Counted from the stretch's first letter, positions 43,260 through 52,958 are shown. The stretch: DNA of 64,000 nucleotides from Shewanella zhangzhouensis (GCF_019457615.1 NZ_CP080414.1:2292501-2356500); one strand, 5' to 3'. Made by a program: numbers and translations. The notes: generated by a model from the letters alone, not told the origin.

Positions 43260-45539
43260 TTACAAGGCACTGAACTCGTCAACGTTGATAGCGGCCAGGC
43301 GCAGTTCGTCAGCCTTCAGCACTTTGTCATGCTCTTCCTGACTGATAACGCTCTGTTCAACCGCCTGGCTGAGCAATAGCGCATTGATGCCTTTGCCTTT
43401 CAACTTGCCTTCTTTTTGAGCCGCCCGCAGTTTTTTGAATATGCTGCGACACTCGTACTGTGCCAGGAAGGCTTCTTCTACTTCGGCGATACCGCCCTTG
43501 TCGCCATCAAATGATGGACACAGGAACGTCAGACGCTCACGGGCCGGGCCGGGTTTAAGCATGGCTTCAACGACCTGAGTAGAGAGTTTGTCTGATGGAC
43601 CTTTAAAGTGGTTACCAAGTGGGAACACCAATGCGCGCAGGAGCCAGCCTACCGGACGCAGCGGGAAGTTTCTCAGTGCATCTTCCAGCGCCTTTGCTGC
43701 CTTCATCAGGCGGGTCTGCATCACATAATGTACAGTGGGCAAATCATCATGTTGGCGGCCATTGTCTTCAAAAAGCTTCAGCGTCGCCGATGCCAGATAA
43801 AGCTCAGACAACACATCACCCAAACGGGCCGAGAGCATTTCACGGCGCTTCAGTTCACCACCGAGGATAAGCATCGCCATATCGGTCATAATAGCCAGCG
43901 CTGCCGATATGCGGCCCATGTGCTGATAATAACGCTTGGTATCACCACTCACAGGTGACTGGGCAAAGCGGCTGCCGGTCAGGGCTGAGAACAGACTAGA
44001 GAAGGCATTACGGGTTGCGTAACCCATGTGGCCGAGCAGCAAATCGTCAAAGCGTTCCAGAGCTGCATCTACGTCTTCCATGCCGGCGGCTTCCATCTCA
44101 GCCAGAACATAGGGATGGCAGCGTGTAGCGCCTTGTCCGAAAATCATCAGACTACGGGTGAGGATGTTGGCGCCTTCAACCGTAATAGAGATGGGGTTTG
44201 CCATATAAGCATGGCCCAGATAGTTTTTGGGTCCGAGCTGGATGCCCTTACCGGACTGAATGTCCATGGCATCGTCCATCACTGCCCTGCCCATCTCTGT
44301 CATATGGTATTTGGCAATGGCAGTCACCACCGAGGGTTTAACCTTGAGATCAATCCCCGTGGTGGTCAGACGACGGGCCGCTTCCAGCTGATAGGTGTTC
44401 CCTATGATGCGGGCCAACGCTTCCTGCACACCTTCAAAGTGACCGATGGACATACCGAACTGTTTACGCACATAGCTGTAGGCCGTAGTGGTCTTGGTAG
44501 TGACATGACCAGATGCTGTTGCCAGCGCAGGCAGCGAAATACCCCGACCTGCAGACAGACATTCAACCAGCATACGCCAGCCTTTACCTGCATACTGAGG
44601 ACCACCGATTATCCAATCCAGCGGAATAAACACCTTATCACCACGGGTCGTACCGTTCATAAAGGCCATGTTCAGCGGATTGTGGCGGTTACCGATTTCA
44701 ACGCCGGGATGACTGGTTGGAATAAGCGCACAGGTAATGCCGATGTGTTTTTTATCACCGAGCAGTCCATCTGGGTCTTTCATTTGGAACGCAAGACCCA
44801 ACACAGTCGCAACAGGAGCCAGAGTGATATAGCGTTTGTTCCAGGTCAGTTCGACGCCAAGCACTTCCTCGCCATTGAACTCGCCGTTTTTCACCACGCC
44901 AACATCCGGGATAGCACCCGCATCAGAGCCAGCTTCAGGGCCAGTCAGGGCAAAACAGGGAATTTCTTCACCTTTGGCAAGCGCGGGCAACCAGAAATCT
45001 TTTTGCTCCTTGGTACCGTAGTGAGTCAAAAGCTCACCGGGCCCCAGTGAGTTGGGTACCATCACGGTTACCGCAGCGCTGACACTGCGACTCGCCAGTT
45101 TGGCAACGATGGTGGAGTTTGCATAGGCAGAGAAACCCTTGCCGCCGTATTTTTTCGGAATGATAAGCGCGAAGAAGCCTTCTTTCTTGAAGTAGTCCCA
45201 CAGCTCCGGCGGTAAGTCTTTGCGATTATGAACGATGTCAAAGTCATCAATCATCGACAATGCGGTCATCACCTGATTGTCGAGAAACTCTTTTTCCTCG
45301 GCCGATAACGTTGGCTTGCCATAGGCGTGCAGGGCTTCCCAGTTTGGTTTGCCGCGGAACAATTCGCCTTCCCACCACACATCACCGGCTTCCATGGCTT
45401 CACGTTCTGTGTCAGAAAGCGGTGGCAACACTCGTTTAAAAAAGGCGAAAACCGGCTGAGTGATAAACTTCATCCGCAAATCTTTCACCGCAAACAGCAC
45501 TATCACCGCAGCGATTATCAATAACAACAAGATGGTCAT
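43260..45539 (-). CDS. fadE: Acyl-CoA dehydrogenase FadE
   Basis: Catalyses the first oxidation of fatty-acid beta-oxidation. The 759-aa protein is a long FadE-type enzyme with an N-terminal membrane helix (MTILLLLIIAAVIVLFAV), an acyl-CoA dehydrogenase core (~70-540; ALTGPEAGSDAG, SITVEGANILTRSL) and the DUF1974 C-terminal domain. It is somewhat shorter than E. coli FadE (814 aa). It lies 14 bp after psrA, forming a psrA-fadE operon. Confidence 0.93.
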   Translation of the reverse strand: MTILLLLIIAAVIVLFAVKDLRMKFITQPVFAFFKRVLPPLSDTEREAMEAGDVWWEGELFRGKPNWEALHAYGKPTLSAEEKEFLDNQVMTALSMIDDFDIVHNRKDLPPELWDYFKKEGFFALIIPKKYGGKGFSAYANSTIVAKLASRSVSAAVTVMVPNSLGPGELLTHYGTKEQKDFWLPALAKGEEIPCFALTGPEAGSDAGAIPDVGVVKNGEFNGEEVLGVELTWNKRYITLAPVATVLGLAFQMKDPDGLLGDKKHIGITCALIPTSHPGVEIGNRHNPLNMAFMNGTTRGDKVFIPLDWIIGGPQYAGKGWRMLVECLSAGRGISLPALATASGHVTTKTTTAYSYVRKQFGMSIGHFEGVQEALARIIGNTYQLEAARRLTTTGIDLKVKPSVVTAIAKYHMTEMGRAVMDDAMDIQSGKGIQLGPKNYLGHAYMANPISITVEGANILTRSLMIFGQGATRCHPYVLAEMEAAGMEDVDAALERFDDLLLGHMGYATRNAFSSLFSALTGSRFAQSPVSGDTKRYYQHMGRISAALAIMTDMAMLILGGELKRREMLSARLGDVLSELYLASATLKLFEDNGRQHDDLPTVHYVMQTRLMKAAKALEDALRNFPLRPVGWLLRALVFPLGNHFKGPSDKLSTQVVEAMLKPGPARERLTFLCPSFDGDKGGIAEVEEAFLAQYECRSIFKKLRAAQKEGKLKGKGINALLLSQAVEQSVISQEEHDKVLKADELRLAAINVDEFSAL

Positions 45540-45553
45540 GGCAAATACTCCTG

Positions 45554-46195
45554 TTATGCCTTGTTGACCGGTACGGCAACGCCGGCGGCCATATAGGGAA
45601 TGACTTTACGGATCACAGACTCAATATCGTTCTGCTCTTTGAAGTCGGCTTCAGCAATTTCCATCAGGGCATCGGACGATGCCATGGTGAAGACGACTGT
45701 TCCCAGGGTGAAGTGTAGACGCCAAAACATCTCTGCCGGCGGTATATGGGGTGCACTTTGGCTGACTACCTGAACAAAGCGGTCCAGATGTTCACCGTAA
45801 TGGGTGGTGATAAACCAGCGCAGATGGCCCTGGCTTTCGATGTAGCCCCGGCCAAGGAGTTGCAGAAAAATTCGAGTGCCTTCGGTACGTACTTTATTAA
45901 GATCCAGAAGCGGTCTTACCAAGGCTGAAAAAATGGTTTCCAGAGAGGCGTTTTCGTTGCTTTGCACGAGTTTTGTCAGCTCTGTGGATGCCCCTGGCAT
46001 AAACACGTCGAGATAACGGGCAAGCACAGCACGAATAAGCTCTTTTTTGGAGCCGAAGTGATAGTTGACCGAGGCCAGGTTCACTTCCGCCTTGCTGGTG
46101 ATGAGCCTCAGGGAGGTCTCTGAAAAGCCCCGCTCTGCGAACAACTTTTCCGCGGCATCAAGAATTCGGGTTTTGGTGTCGGATCGATTCGCCAT
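45554..46195 (-). CDS. psrA: TetR-family fatty-acid regulator PsrA
   Basis: A 213-aa TetR regulator. The N-terminal HTH is ETSLRLITSKAEVNLASVNYHFGSKKELIRAVL (residues ~27-60). In Shewanella and Pseudomonas PsrA responds to long-chain fatty acids and represses its own gene and beta-oxidation genes. The ATG at 46195 was chosen; the longer open frame upstream would read through the operator palindrome and into the divergent region. Identity as PsrA rests on the fadE linkage and the PsrA-like box. Confidence 0.88.
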   Translation of the reverse strand: MANRSDTKTRILDAAEKLFAERGFSETSLRLITSKAEVNLASVNYHFGSKKELIRAVLARYLDVFMPGASTELTKLVQSNENASLETIFSALVRPLLDLNKVRTEGTRIFLQLLGRGYIESQGHLRWFITTHYGEHLDRFVQVVSQSAPHIPPAEMFWRLHFTLGTVVFTMASSDALMEIAEADFKEQNDIESVIRKVIPYMAAGVAVPVNKA

Positions 46196-46209
46196 TCCGT
46201 GACCTATGA

Positions 46210-46236
46210 TTAATTTAAAACACTCGTTTAAATTAA
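46210..46236. promoter_or_regulatory. Predicted PsrA operator
   Basis: Perfect palindrome TTAATTTAAA-N7-TTTAAATTAA with AAAC-ACTC-GTTT at its centre (46218-46229), matching the PsrA-type pattern AAAC-N2-4-GTTT. It lies 15 bp before psrA and could also affect the divergent peptidase gene. Confidence 0.7.
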
Positions 46237-46371
46237 TCACTGGTAAATGCCTTGTCAAACGAAATCTGAACACCTGTTTACATTGTCGGGAATTAAGTTT
46301 GAATTCACATAGTAATTTTTGTGTGTGCTCGTTAGACTTTTGCCGTTCGATAATAACAAGGATGCAACAAG

Positions 46372-48264
46372 ATGACCCAAGCCAATACCCCAAATAAGGT
46401 TCACACACTGTTACGCCCAGCCAAACTCGCCTTGGGTGTAGCCCTTGCACTCGGCCTCAGCGCCTGTCAGGACGAACAGCAAACTGTTGCTGTTAATAAA
46501 GAAGCTGCTGCCGTTACTGCGGTATCCTCTACCGTATCTACCCAGGATGCCGTTGATTTTATCAATCAGGCCGAAGCAGAGCTTGCCGCGCTGTCTCTCG
46601 AGGCTAACCGTGCAGAGTGGATTTACAGTAATTTTATCACCGAAGACACTGCATCCTTATCAGCCGCGGTTAACGAAAAGGTTACCGCTACTTCGGTACG
46701 ATTAGCCACTGAAGCTGCCAAATTCGCCAACGTTGAGCTAGATGCCGTGAACGCCCGTAAGCTCAATATGCTCAGAAGCGCACTGGTACTGCCCTCGCCA
46801 CTCGACCCGGCCAAAAATGCGGAACTGGCCGGTATTGTCGCCCAGCTCAACGGTCTCTATGGCAAAGGCAAATACTGCTTTGCCGATGGCCGCTGCCTGA
46901 CCCAGCCAGAGCTCTCTGCCCTGATGGCCGAATCCCGTGATCCTGAACTTTTGAAAGAAATCTGGGCTGGCTGGCGTGAGATTGCCAAACCCATGCGTCC
47001 GCTGTTTGAACGCGAAGTGGTACTCGCCAATGAAGGTGCCAAAGACCTGGGTTTTGCCAATTTGTCTGAGTTGTGGCGCAGCCAATACGATATGGCGCCT
47101 GATGCATTTTCCACCGAGCTGGACCGCCTTTGGGGCCAGGTAAAGCCGCTTTATGATTCGCTCCATTGTTATGTCCGTGGCGAGCTCAACGCCCAATATG
47201 GGGACGATGTGGTGCCCAAAACAGGTCCCATCCCAGCGCACCTCCTGGGTAACATGTGGGCCCAGCAATGGGGCACCATTTATCCACTCGTTGCACCAAA
47301 GGATGCTGACCCGGGCTATGACGTGACAGCCCTGCTTGCAAAACAGGGATACGATGAGCACAAGATGGTGCAGCAGGCCGAGAGCTTCTTTACGTCACTG
47401 GGTTTTGACAAGCTCCCAGACACCTTCTGGAGCCGTTCTTTGTTTGTGCAGCCCAAAGACCGTGATGTTGTCTGTCACGCCTCTGCCTGGGATCTGGATA
47501 ACGAGGACGATATCCGTATCAAGATGTGTATTCAGAAAACCGCTGAAGACTTTACTGTGATCCACCACGAGCTGGGCCATAACTTCTACCAGCGTGCTTA
47601 TAAGAATCAGCCTTTTATCTTTAAAAACAGCGCTAACGATGGCTTCCATGAAGCCATTGGCGATACAGTTGCCCTGTCCATCACCCCCAAGTACCTGCAG
47701 CAGATTGGTTTGCTGGACACGGTTCCCGATGCATCAAAAGACATCGGTCTGCTGTTAAAGCAAGCCCTGGACAAGGTTGCTTTCCTGCCCTTTGGTCTGA
47801 TGATTGATCAATGGCGATGGAAAGTATTCAGCGGTGAAATCACACCGGCGAACTACAACCAGGCATGGTGGGATCTGCGTTTGAAGTATCAGGGTGTCAT
47901 GGCGCCTGTAGAGCGCTCAGAAGCCGACTTTGACCCGGGTGCCAAATACCATGTGCCGGGCAATGTGCCTTACACCCGTTACTTCCTGGCCCATATTCTT
48001 CAATTCCAGTTCCACCGCTCCCTGTGTGACGTGGCCGGTGACAAGGGCCCGGTGCATCGCTGCTCGATATATGGCAATCAGGAAGCCGGCGCCAAGCTGA
48101 ATCAAATGCTGGAAATGGGTTCGAGTAAGCCCTGGCCTGAAGCCTTAGCCGTGGTGACAGGAAAACAGGAAATGGACGCCAGCGCCGTGCTCGACTATTT
48201 TGCGCCCCTGAAAACCTGGCTCGACGAGCAAAACACCAGCGCCAATCGTCAGTGTGGTTGGTGA
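46372..48264 (+). CDS. Peptidase M2 (ACE-like) lipoprotein
   Basis: A 630-aa zinc peptidase of the angiotensin-converting-enzyme family, predicted dipeptidyl carboxypeptidase. The N-terminus is a lipoprotein signal with lipobox GLSAC (Cys near residue 32). The zinc motif HHELGH is in TVIHHELGHNFYQRAY, and the third ligand Glu is in NDGFHEAIGDTVA, so the active site is intact. It is anchored in the cell envelope. It is divergent from psrA with ~175 bp between. Confidence 0.92.
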   Translation: MTQANTPNKVHTLLRPAKLALGVALALGLSACQDEQQTVAVNKEAAAVTAVSSTVSTQDAVDFINQAEAELAALSLEANRAEWIYSNFITEDTASLSAAVNEKVTATSVRLATEAAKFANVELDAVNARKLNMLRSALVLPSPLDPAKNAELAGIVAQLNGLYGKGKYCFADGRCLTQPELSALMAESRDPELLKEIWAGWREIAKPMRPLFEREVVLANEGAKDLGFANLSELWRSQYDMAPDAFSTELDRLWGQVKPLYDSLHCYVRGELNAQYGDDVVPKTGPIPAHLLGNMWAQQWGTIYPLVAPKDADPGYDVTALLAKQGYDEHKMVQQAESFFTSLGFDKLPDTFWSRSLFVQPKDRDVVCHASAWDLDNEDDIRIKMCIQKTAEDFTVIHHELGHNFYQRAYKNQPFIFKNSANDGFHEAIGDTVALSITPKYLQQIGLLDTVPDASKDIGLLLKQALDKVAFLPFGLMIDQWRWKVFSGEITPANYNQAWWDLRLKYQGVMAPVERSEADFDPGAKYHVPGNVPYTRYFLAHILQFQFHRSLCDVAGDKGPVHRCSIYGNQEAGAKLNQMLEMGSSKPWPEALAVVTGKQEMDASAVLDYFAPLKTWLDEQNTSANRQCGW

Positions 48265-48361
48265 GACATTGAATGAGCCCTTGCTGCACCGGATTTCTCT
48301 GTATCCTTAAGGTGCTTAAGCACCGGGGATGAAAGTCAGCAGGCCCGTTTATTGGTTAATA

Positions 48362-48391
48362 TAAAAAGCCCGGTAGATACCGGGCTTTTTA
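48362..48391. terminator. Bidirectional terminator after the M2 peptidase
   Basis: Stem AAAAAGCCCGGTA / TACCGGGCTTTTT with a 2-nt loop between convergent genes. Confidence 0.9.
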
Positions 48392-48457
48392 TTCGTACTA
48401 TATCGTTGTGAACCTGATTTTCTTACGCCATGGTTTCCCTGCTTAAAGACTGGTGAC

Positions 48458-49045
48458 TCATCGGCGGGCCCCTTTACGATTGGTCTCCCGACTGTGCACC
48501 TTTGCTGCATCTGACTTACGCAGCATGACATACAGGGCACCTGCGCCCCCTTCCTCTTTTATCGCAGAGTGATAGGCACTGACATCATCAAGACGGCTAA
48601 GCCAGGTGCAAAGGGCTGACTTCATCAATGCTTCAAATGGCTGATTGCCCGACCCTTTTCCCGGTATAAGCAACAGATTCCGATCACCTCTAAAGAGGGC
48701 GGAATCAATCAAGCCAAGCAGCAGCGCTCTTGCTTCTTTCAGCTTTAAACCACGGAAGTCGTGCCGGACTTTCGCTTCATAGCGGCCCAGTCGAAGTTGC
48801 TTTAATACTGCCTCCTGCACCCCTTCACGGCTGAAACTAACGACCTCATCCCCTCTTACCCGCGTCAGTTCAGCGGGATAGATGGGTAACAGATCAAGTC
48901 GTTCGTCGCTGTCGGCGGCGTCCCGACGCATTTTCGCCGCCTCATCGTCACAGGTACTCTGCAAAAAATGGTGTCTGTCAGCCTCTTTAAGCGGCGTCAC
49001 ATCGGCCATTTCTGCCATGAATAAATCCAGTTCTTCACGCTGCAC
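48458..49045 (-). CDS. smrA: Smr-domain DNA endonuclease SmrA
   Basis: A 195-aa protein with a C-terminal Smr domain (MutS2-related nuclease). The domain starts at DFRGLKLKEARALL (equivalent to the DLHG motif) and includes LLLIPGKGSGNQP. The GTG at 49045 was chosen because GAGG lies 8 nt upstream and the protein then begins near LDLFMAEMADVTPLK, like E. coli SmrA; the in-frame ATG at 49114 has no ribosome binding site. Confidence 0.85.
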   Translation of the reverse strand: MQREELDLFMAEMADVTPLKEADRHHFLQSTCDDEAAKMRRDAADSDERLDLLPIYPAELTRVRGDEVVSFSREGVQEAVLKQLRLGRYEAKVRHDFRGLKLKEARALLLGLIDSALFRGDRNLLLIPGKGSGNQPFEALMKSALCTWLSRLDDVSAYHSAIKEEGGAGALYVMLRKSDAAKVHSRETNRKGARR

Positions 49046-49156
49046 GCTGCTATCCTCTAACGCTGGAAGTAACACACTTTGTAAAGATATGCCGCTTGGG
49101 TTACGGCCTCTCATACATTATATTTGCCCCATAATAGCGTCATTTAAGTAAAACAG

Positions 49157-49720
49157 ATGAGAATTTTTCCGATATTGGTGAGCCTGATGCTCTCGTTTGC
49201 TGTTTTGGCAAACAACGCCCCGCAAACGACTGACGACATTGCCATCAATAAAACCTATGACCTCTTTTCTGAGGCCTTCGATAAGCTGAATGCCACCCTG
49301 ATAGGCAAGGCATACACCGAGAGTGCCTGCTATATTCCAGAGCGTCACGATAAAGAAATTATTCGTGGACGCGATGCCATTGTGTCTGTTTATGAAAAGT
49401 TTTTCGGAAAAATCCGCAGTAAAAATGCCCGAATCGAAGTGGATTTCCGGGTGATAGACCGCAGTCGCGCCGGCGATTCGGTAACGGATGTTGGTTATTA
49501 CCTTATTCGCTTCCACCCGGCCAGTGACACCGGCGAACCAGTCAGTGAATACGCAGGCAAGTTTGTCACTGTGTCCAGAAAGCAAGCCGATGGCGACTGG
49601 TTACTCTCCATTGATTCCAGCAACCGCTCCGAGCCCAGGTTTTATTACCAGACACAGCCCGTGGGCGAACTCTATTTCGGGCAAAGGTTCAGCTCACCCG
49701 ATGTTGCAAAGAAACCCTGA
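49157..49720 (+). CDS. Exported SnoaL/DUF4440-like protein
   Basis: A 187-aa protein with signal peptide MRIFPILVSLMLSFAVLA. The body has the NTF2-like pattern: DIAINKTYDLFSEAFDKLNATLIGKAYTES, IIRGRDAIVSVYEKFF, and strands ending EYAGKFVTVSRKQADGDWLLSIDSSN. Such domains are often binding or isomerase scaffolds; no specific role can be assigned. It is followed by ychJ after ~30 bp. Confidence 0.78.
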   Translation: MRIFPILVSLMLSFAVLANNAPQTTDDIAINKTYDLFSEAFDKLNATLIGKAYTESACYIPERHDKEIIRGRDAIVSVYEKFFGKIRSKNARIEVDFRVIDRSRAGDSVTDVGYYLIRFHPASDTGEPVSEYAGKFVTVSRKQADGDWLLSIDSSNRSEPRFYYQTQPVGELYFGQRFSSPDVAKKP

Positions 49721-49750
49721 CGTCTGACCTGAGTGCTGAGTAGTAAAATT

Positions 49751-50212
49751 ATGTCGACTCCCTGCCCTTGCGGCCTTGGAAGCTATCACAGCTGCTGTGA
49801 ACCTTTCCACTGCGGCAAGAAACACGCCCCAACGCCAGAAGCCTTGATGAGGTCTCGCTACAGCGCCTTCGTGCTTAACATGTGGGGCTATTTGATTGCA
49901 ACCCATCACCCGGGCCACCTTCATGGGCTGACCGAATCCATACTGGCCGAAGGCCCACAGCCGCAGTGGCGAGGTCTCACGGTACACGACAGCCATAGCG
50001 ATACTCAGAGCGGCGAGGTGTTTTTCACCGCCTGGTACCTGGAAGCCGGCAAGTTGGATGGCATATGTGAGCGTTCATTATTCGTTTTCGAGGAAGGCCA
50101 ATGGTTTTACACCAAAGGCAAGCAGTATGCACCTAAGCTTCCCGGCAGAAATGATACCTGTGTATGTGGCAGCGGTAAAAAGCTCAAACACTGTTGTTTG
50201 AAAAGCCAGTAG
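49751..50212 (+). CDS. YchJ family protein (UPF0225, SEC-C motif)
   Basis: A 153-aa protein with Cys-rich zinc motifs at both ends: CPCGLGSYHSCC at residues ~4-15 and CVCGSGKKLKHCC (SEC-C) at the C-terminus. Between them is an NTF2-like fold (ALMRSRYSAFVLNMWGYLIATHHP). Function is not established. The ATG at 49751 was preferred to the in-frame TTG at 49733 since it starts right before the Cys motif. Confidence 0.88.
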   Translation: MSTPCPCGLGSYHSCCEPFHCGKKHAPTPEALMRSRYSAFVLNMWGYLIATHHPGHLHGLTESILAEGPQPQWRGLTVHDSHSDTQSGEVFFTAWYLEAGKLDGICERSLFVFEEGQWFYTKGKQYAPKLPGRNDTCVCGSGKKLKHCCLKSQ

Positions 50213-50222
50213 CAATAGACAT

Positions 50223-50250
50223 TAAAAAAGCGCCCATGGGCGCTTTTTTA
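50223..50250 (+). terminator. Terminator after ychJ
   Basis: Stem AAAAAAGCGCCC / GGGCGCTTTTTT, almost loop-free at the tip, between convergent genes. Confidence 0.88.
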
Positions 50251-50273
50251 ATGCACTGCTTTTTTAATGCACT
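50242..50273. repeat. 16-bp perfect tandem duplication
   Basis: GCTTTTTTAATGCACT occurs twice head to tail (50242-50257, 50258-50273). It covers the terminator tail and the stop codon of the EAL gene. Confidence 0.9.
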
Positions 50274-52441
50274 GTAATGAGCCGGTCCTGGCCAATAAAC
50301 TTCGAGAACTCCGCTTCACGCAACGCAGGGCTATAGAGGAAGCCCTGTGCCTGATGGCAAAGGTTGGCCGCCAAAAACGCCTCTTGTTCCGGGGTTTCCA
50401 CCCCTTCTGCGGTCAGCGACAGATTCAAGGCCTTGGCCATGGCAATAATGGCGCTCACAATCTCCTGACTTTCCCGGCTGATGGTGAGATCGGAGATAAA
50501 CGAGCGGTCGATTTTAATCTTGCTGATGGGAAACTGTTTTAAATACCGCATCGAGCTGTAACCGGTACCAAAGTCATCGATAGCTAGCCCCACACCGAGT
50601 TCAGCGAGCTCCTGGCACAGGTTGGTGGCATAACGTATATCTTCCATCAACTCAGTTTCTGTGATCTCCAAAATCAGTGTCTTGGGCTTGAGGCGATAGC
50701 GAGTCAACAATTGCCATACCTGTTCATAGAGATTACCGCTGAAAAACTGCCTGGCGGACACGTTCACGTGCATGGAAATATCCAGGTTGTGATGCTGCCA
50801 TAAGTTCAGCTGCCGGCACGCCGCTTCCAGCACCCAGCTGCCGATAGCGGTTATCAGGCCCGATTGCTCGGCGATATCAATAAACGCCCCGGGATAAAGC
50901 ACCCCTTTTTTAGGGTGGTGCCAGCGGATAAGCGCCTCTGCGCCCGTGTAGCGATCGTTTTGCAGATCGCGCAGCGGCTGATAATAGAGCTCAAATTGCC
51001 GGCCTCGAATGGCCGAATGCAAATCACGCTCTATCTGAGCATCGTCTTTAAAGGCACTGAGCAGGGTGTTATTGAATATTTGAATGGCAGCGCCCTGCTT
51101 CTTCTTGGCGTATTGCACGGCAATGTCGGCACAGGTCAATGGCGCTATCAGATTACTCACAGAGGCAATATCGACAATGGCCAGCGCCGGTTTGGGGTCA
51201 ACCTGCTCCCGGCCTATCTGTACCGGCGCCGAAAGATGTTGGTACAGGCGATTGCTGATAAATTCGACTTCGGCACTGAGTTTTTCTCCGAGAAGCAAAA
51301 TTGCAAATTCATCACTACCAACCCGGGCAATCTCGGTGGCCTTATTGATGTCAGAGAAGTGCCTCAGGCGCCGCGCAATCTCCATGAGCAGTGCATCGCC
51401 CTGCTCATGACCATAGGTATCGTTAAAGCGTTTAAAACCTACCAAATCAACCAGTAGCAATTGGCCCTGCTGAGTCCGGTCGAGTACCCGGTTGAAATGG
51501 AGACGGTTATAGAGCCCGGTTAACGAACATCGCCACGCAAGGCGCTCGAGCTCCTGTTGGTAGTTGTGCTGCTCGGAGTTATCTTCACAGGTGACCAGCA
51601 CATAATAGTTACCACGCTCAGTAACAAACTGACTTGCCTGGTAATTCAACCAGTAGTCGCGACCATCGTAACGCTTGAGCTTTACCTCGCCCTTGGCACT
51701 GAGACCGCGAAACACCCGTCCGAGCACTTCTTCTGCGAGCCGTGGGTGCTGCGTGAAAAAATCCAATTGCCGTAAAGAGCGACCTATAACCTTTTCCCGA
51801 GGCACACCTGTGATGTCTCCATGAGCCTTATTGACGTATTCGACGGTTTCGGTGTGCAGGTTAATGAGCATAAACACCTGCTCAGACTGCTCCACTGCGC
51901 TCTTAAACAGCGACAGTTTTTCTTCTTTGTCGTAGGTGTTGCGGGTTGCCAGCGCCAAGGCCAGCTGATCGGCCACCTGGCTTGCGATATGAAGCTCGCT
52001 GTCGCTCCAGCGCGCGCCTATGCTGCGCTCAAGACTCAATACGCCTTCGATGTGACCGTTTATCCGGATAGCCACTTCGAGGGCCGAATGGACACCATTG
52101 GGAGTAAAGTAGCTGGACGCCAACTCAACGAGTCTTTGGTCATTCGCCACATCAAAAGCATCGATATGGCGCCGGCTTTCGAGTTCTTTCAAATAGAGTG
52201 GGCAATCGCTGATTTGAGCAGGACGCCTTGCACAGGGTTCCAGTCGGTGCTTACCGAAGTGTGCAACCTGATATTGGCTGGACAGCTGTGCATCAAACGC
52301 CCACACGCTGGCGTCACAAAGCCCCAGTGTTTGACACAGGAGTTCGGTCGCCAGTTCGGCGGTTTTTTCGAAGTCACCTTGCTGCTTGGCAGCAGAGTGA
52401 ACTATTTGATCGACCAGAAATTGATATTTACGCCTTTTCAC
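50264..52441 (-). CDS. GAF-PAS-GGDEF-EAL protein (c-di-GMP turnover)
   Basis: A 725-aa cytosolic signalling protein: GAF (~25-165), PAS (~175-290), GGDEF (~300-450) and EAL (~465-710). The GGDEF signature reads GSDEF (residues ~370), a variant that may be weakly active or regulatory. The EAL domain is intact: EALIRW, NVSARQF, ETELME, DDFGTGYSS and AEGVET, so phosphodiesterase activity is likely. No transmembrane segment is seen. The start at 52441 is near a weak purine-rich site. Confidence 0.9.
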   Translation of the reverse strand: MKRRKYQFLVDQIVHSAAKQQGDFEKTAELATELLCQTLGLCDASVWAFDAQLSSQYQVAHFGKHRLEPCARRPAQISDCPLYLKELESRRHIDAFDVANDQRLVELASSYFTPNGVHSALEVAIRINGHIEGVLSLERSIGARWSDSELHIASQVADQLALALATRNTYDKEEKLSLFKSAVEQSEQVFMLINLHTETVEYVNKAHGDITGVPREKVIGRSLRQLDFFTQHPRLAEEVLGRVFRGLSAKGEVKLKRYDGRDYWLNYQASQFVTERGNYYVLVTCEDNSEQHNYQQELERLAWRCSLTGLYNRLHFNRVLDRTQQGQLLLVDLVGFKRFNDTYGHEQGDALLMEIARRLRHFSDINKATEIARVGSDEFAILLLGEKLSAEVEFISNRLYQHLSAPVQIGREQVDPKPALAIVDIASVSNLIAPLTCADIAVQYAKKKQGAAIQIFNNTLLSAFKDDAQIERDLHSAIRGRQFELYYQPLRDLQNDRYTGAEALIRWHHPKKGVLYPGAFIDIAEQSGLITAIGSWVLEAACRQLNLWQHHNLDISMHVNVSARQFFSGNLYEQVWQLLTRYRLKPKTLILEITETELMEDIRYATNLCQELAELGVGLAIDDFGTGYSSMRYLKQFPISKIKIDRSFISDLTISRESQEIVSAIIAMAKALNLSLTAEGVETPEQEAFLAANLCHQAQGFLYSPALREAEFSKFIGQDRLITVH

Positions 52442-52576
52442 TCAGTTCCCTAAATCCCAGGGTGCGGGAAATGACGGACGTCTGTGCGCCCTTTTCTAAA
52501 TTATTGTTATTTTTTATTGGTTTTCGACTGTACATCAGCTGATTAGTTTGTAGCAACAGCCGTTACAATTAATTTT

Positions 52577-52864
52577 TTACAGCCCTTGCTCCAATTGAAA
52601 AATCATTTTTTCTGCAGCCACATCAAAGGTAATTCTGAGACGTACACCTACCTCAGTACTGTCTATCTGCACGGTAACATTGGCGAACCGTTTTACCGCC
52701 AAATCACATAGGTGTTGGGCTTTGGCATCTGCACCATCACCTGAAAACTCCAGGGTCAGTTCTGTATCTTCTGCTGCTATAACAGCACCAATATCGACAA
52801 AGCTGCCGCAGTCGGTGCAGGTATCTTTAACGCTGGCGGCTTGATTCGCTTCGATGGCTTTCAT
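52577..52864 (-). CDS. YfcZ/YiiS family protein (DUF406)
   Basis: A 95-aa protein with the family pattern: a CTDCGSFVDIGAVI motif near residue 16 and a conserved beta-alpha core (LTLEFSG, AKAQHLCDLAVKRFANV). In E. coli YfcZ and YiiS are small proteins of unknown role. It has an AAGGAG ribosome binding site. Confidence 0.82.
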   Translation of the reverse strand: MKAIEANQAASVKDTCTDCGSFVDIGAVIAAEDTELTLEFSGDGADAKAQHLCDLAVKRFANVTVQIDSTEVGVRLRITFDVAAEKMIFQLEQGL

Positions 52865-52958
52865 AACGCTAAACTCCTTTATGAAGACGTATTCGGGTTA
52901 AATTGGTGCAACTACCGCAAATTATAGGCAAATTTGCAAAATCAAACCCTGTCTTGCA

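Noticed and set aside
46196..46450. 85-residue N-terminal extension of PsrA
   Set aside because: It reads through the operator palindrome and overlaps the divergent peptidase start; composition is unlike a TetR protein.
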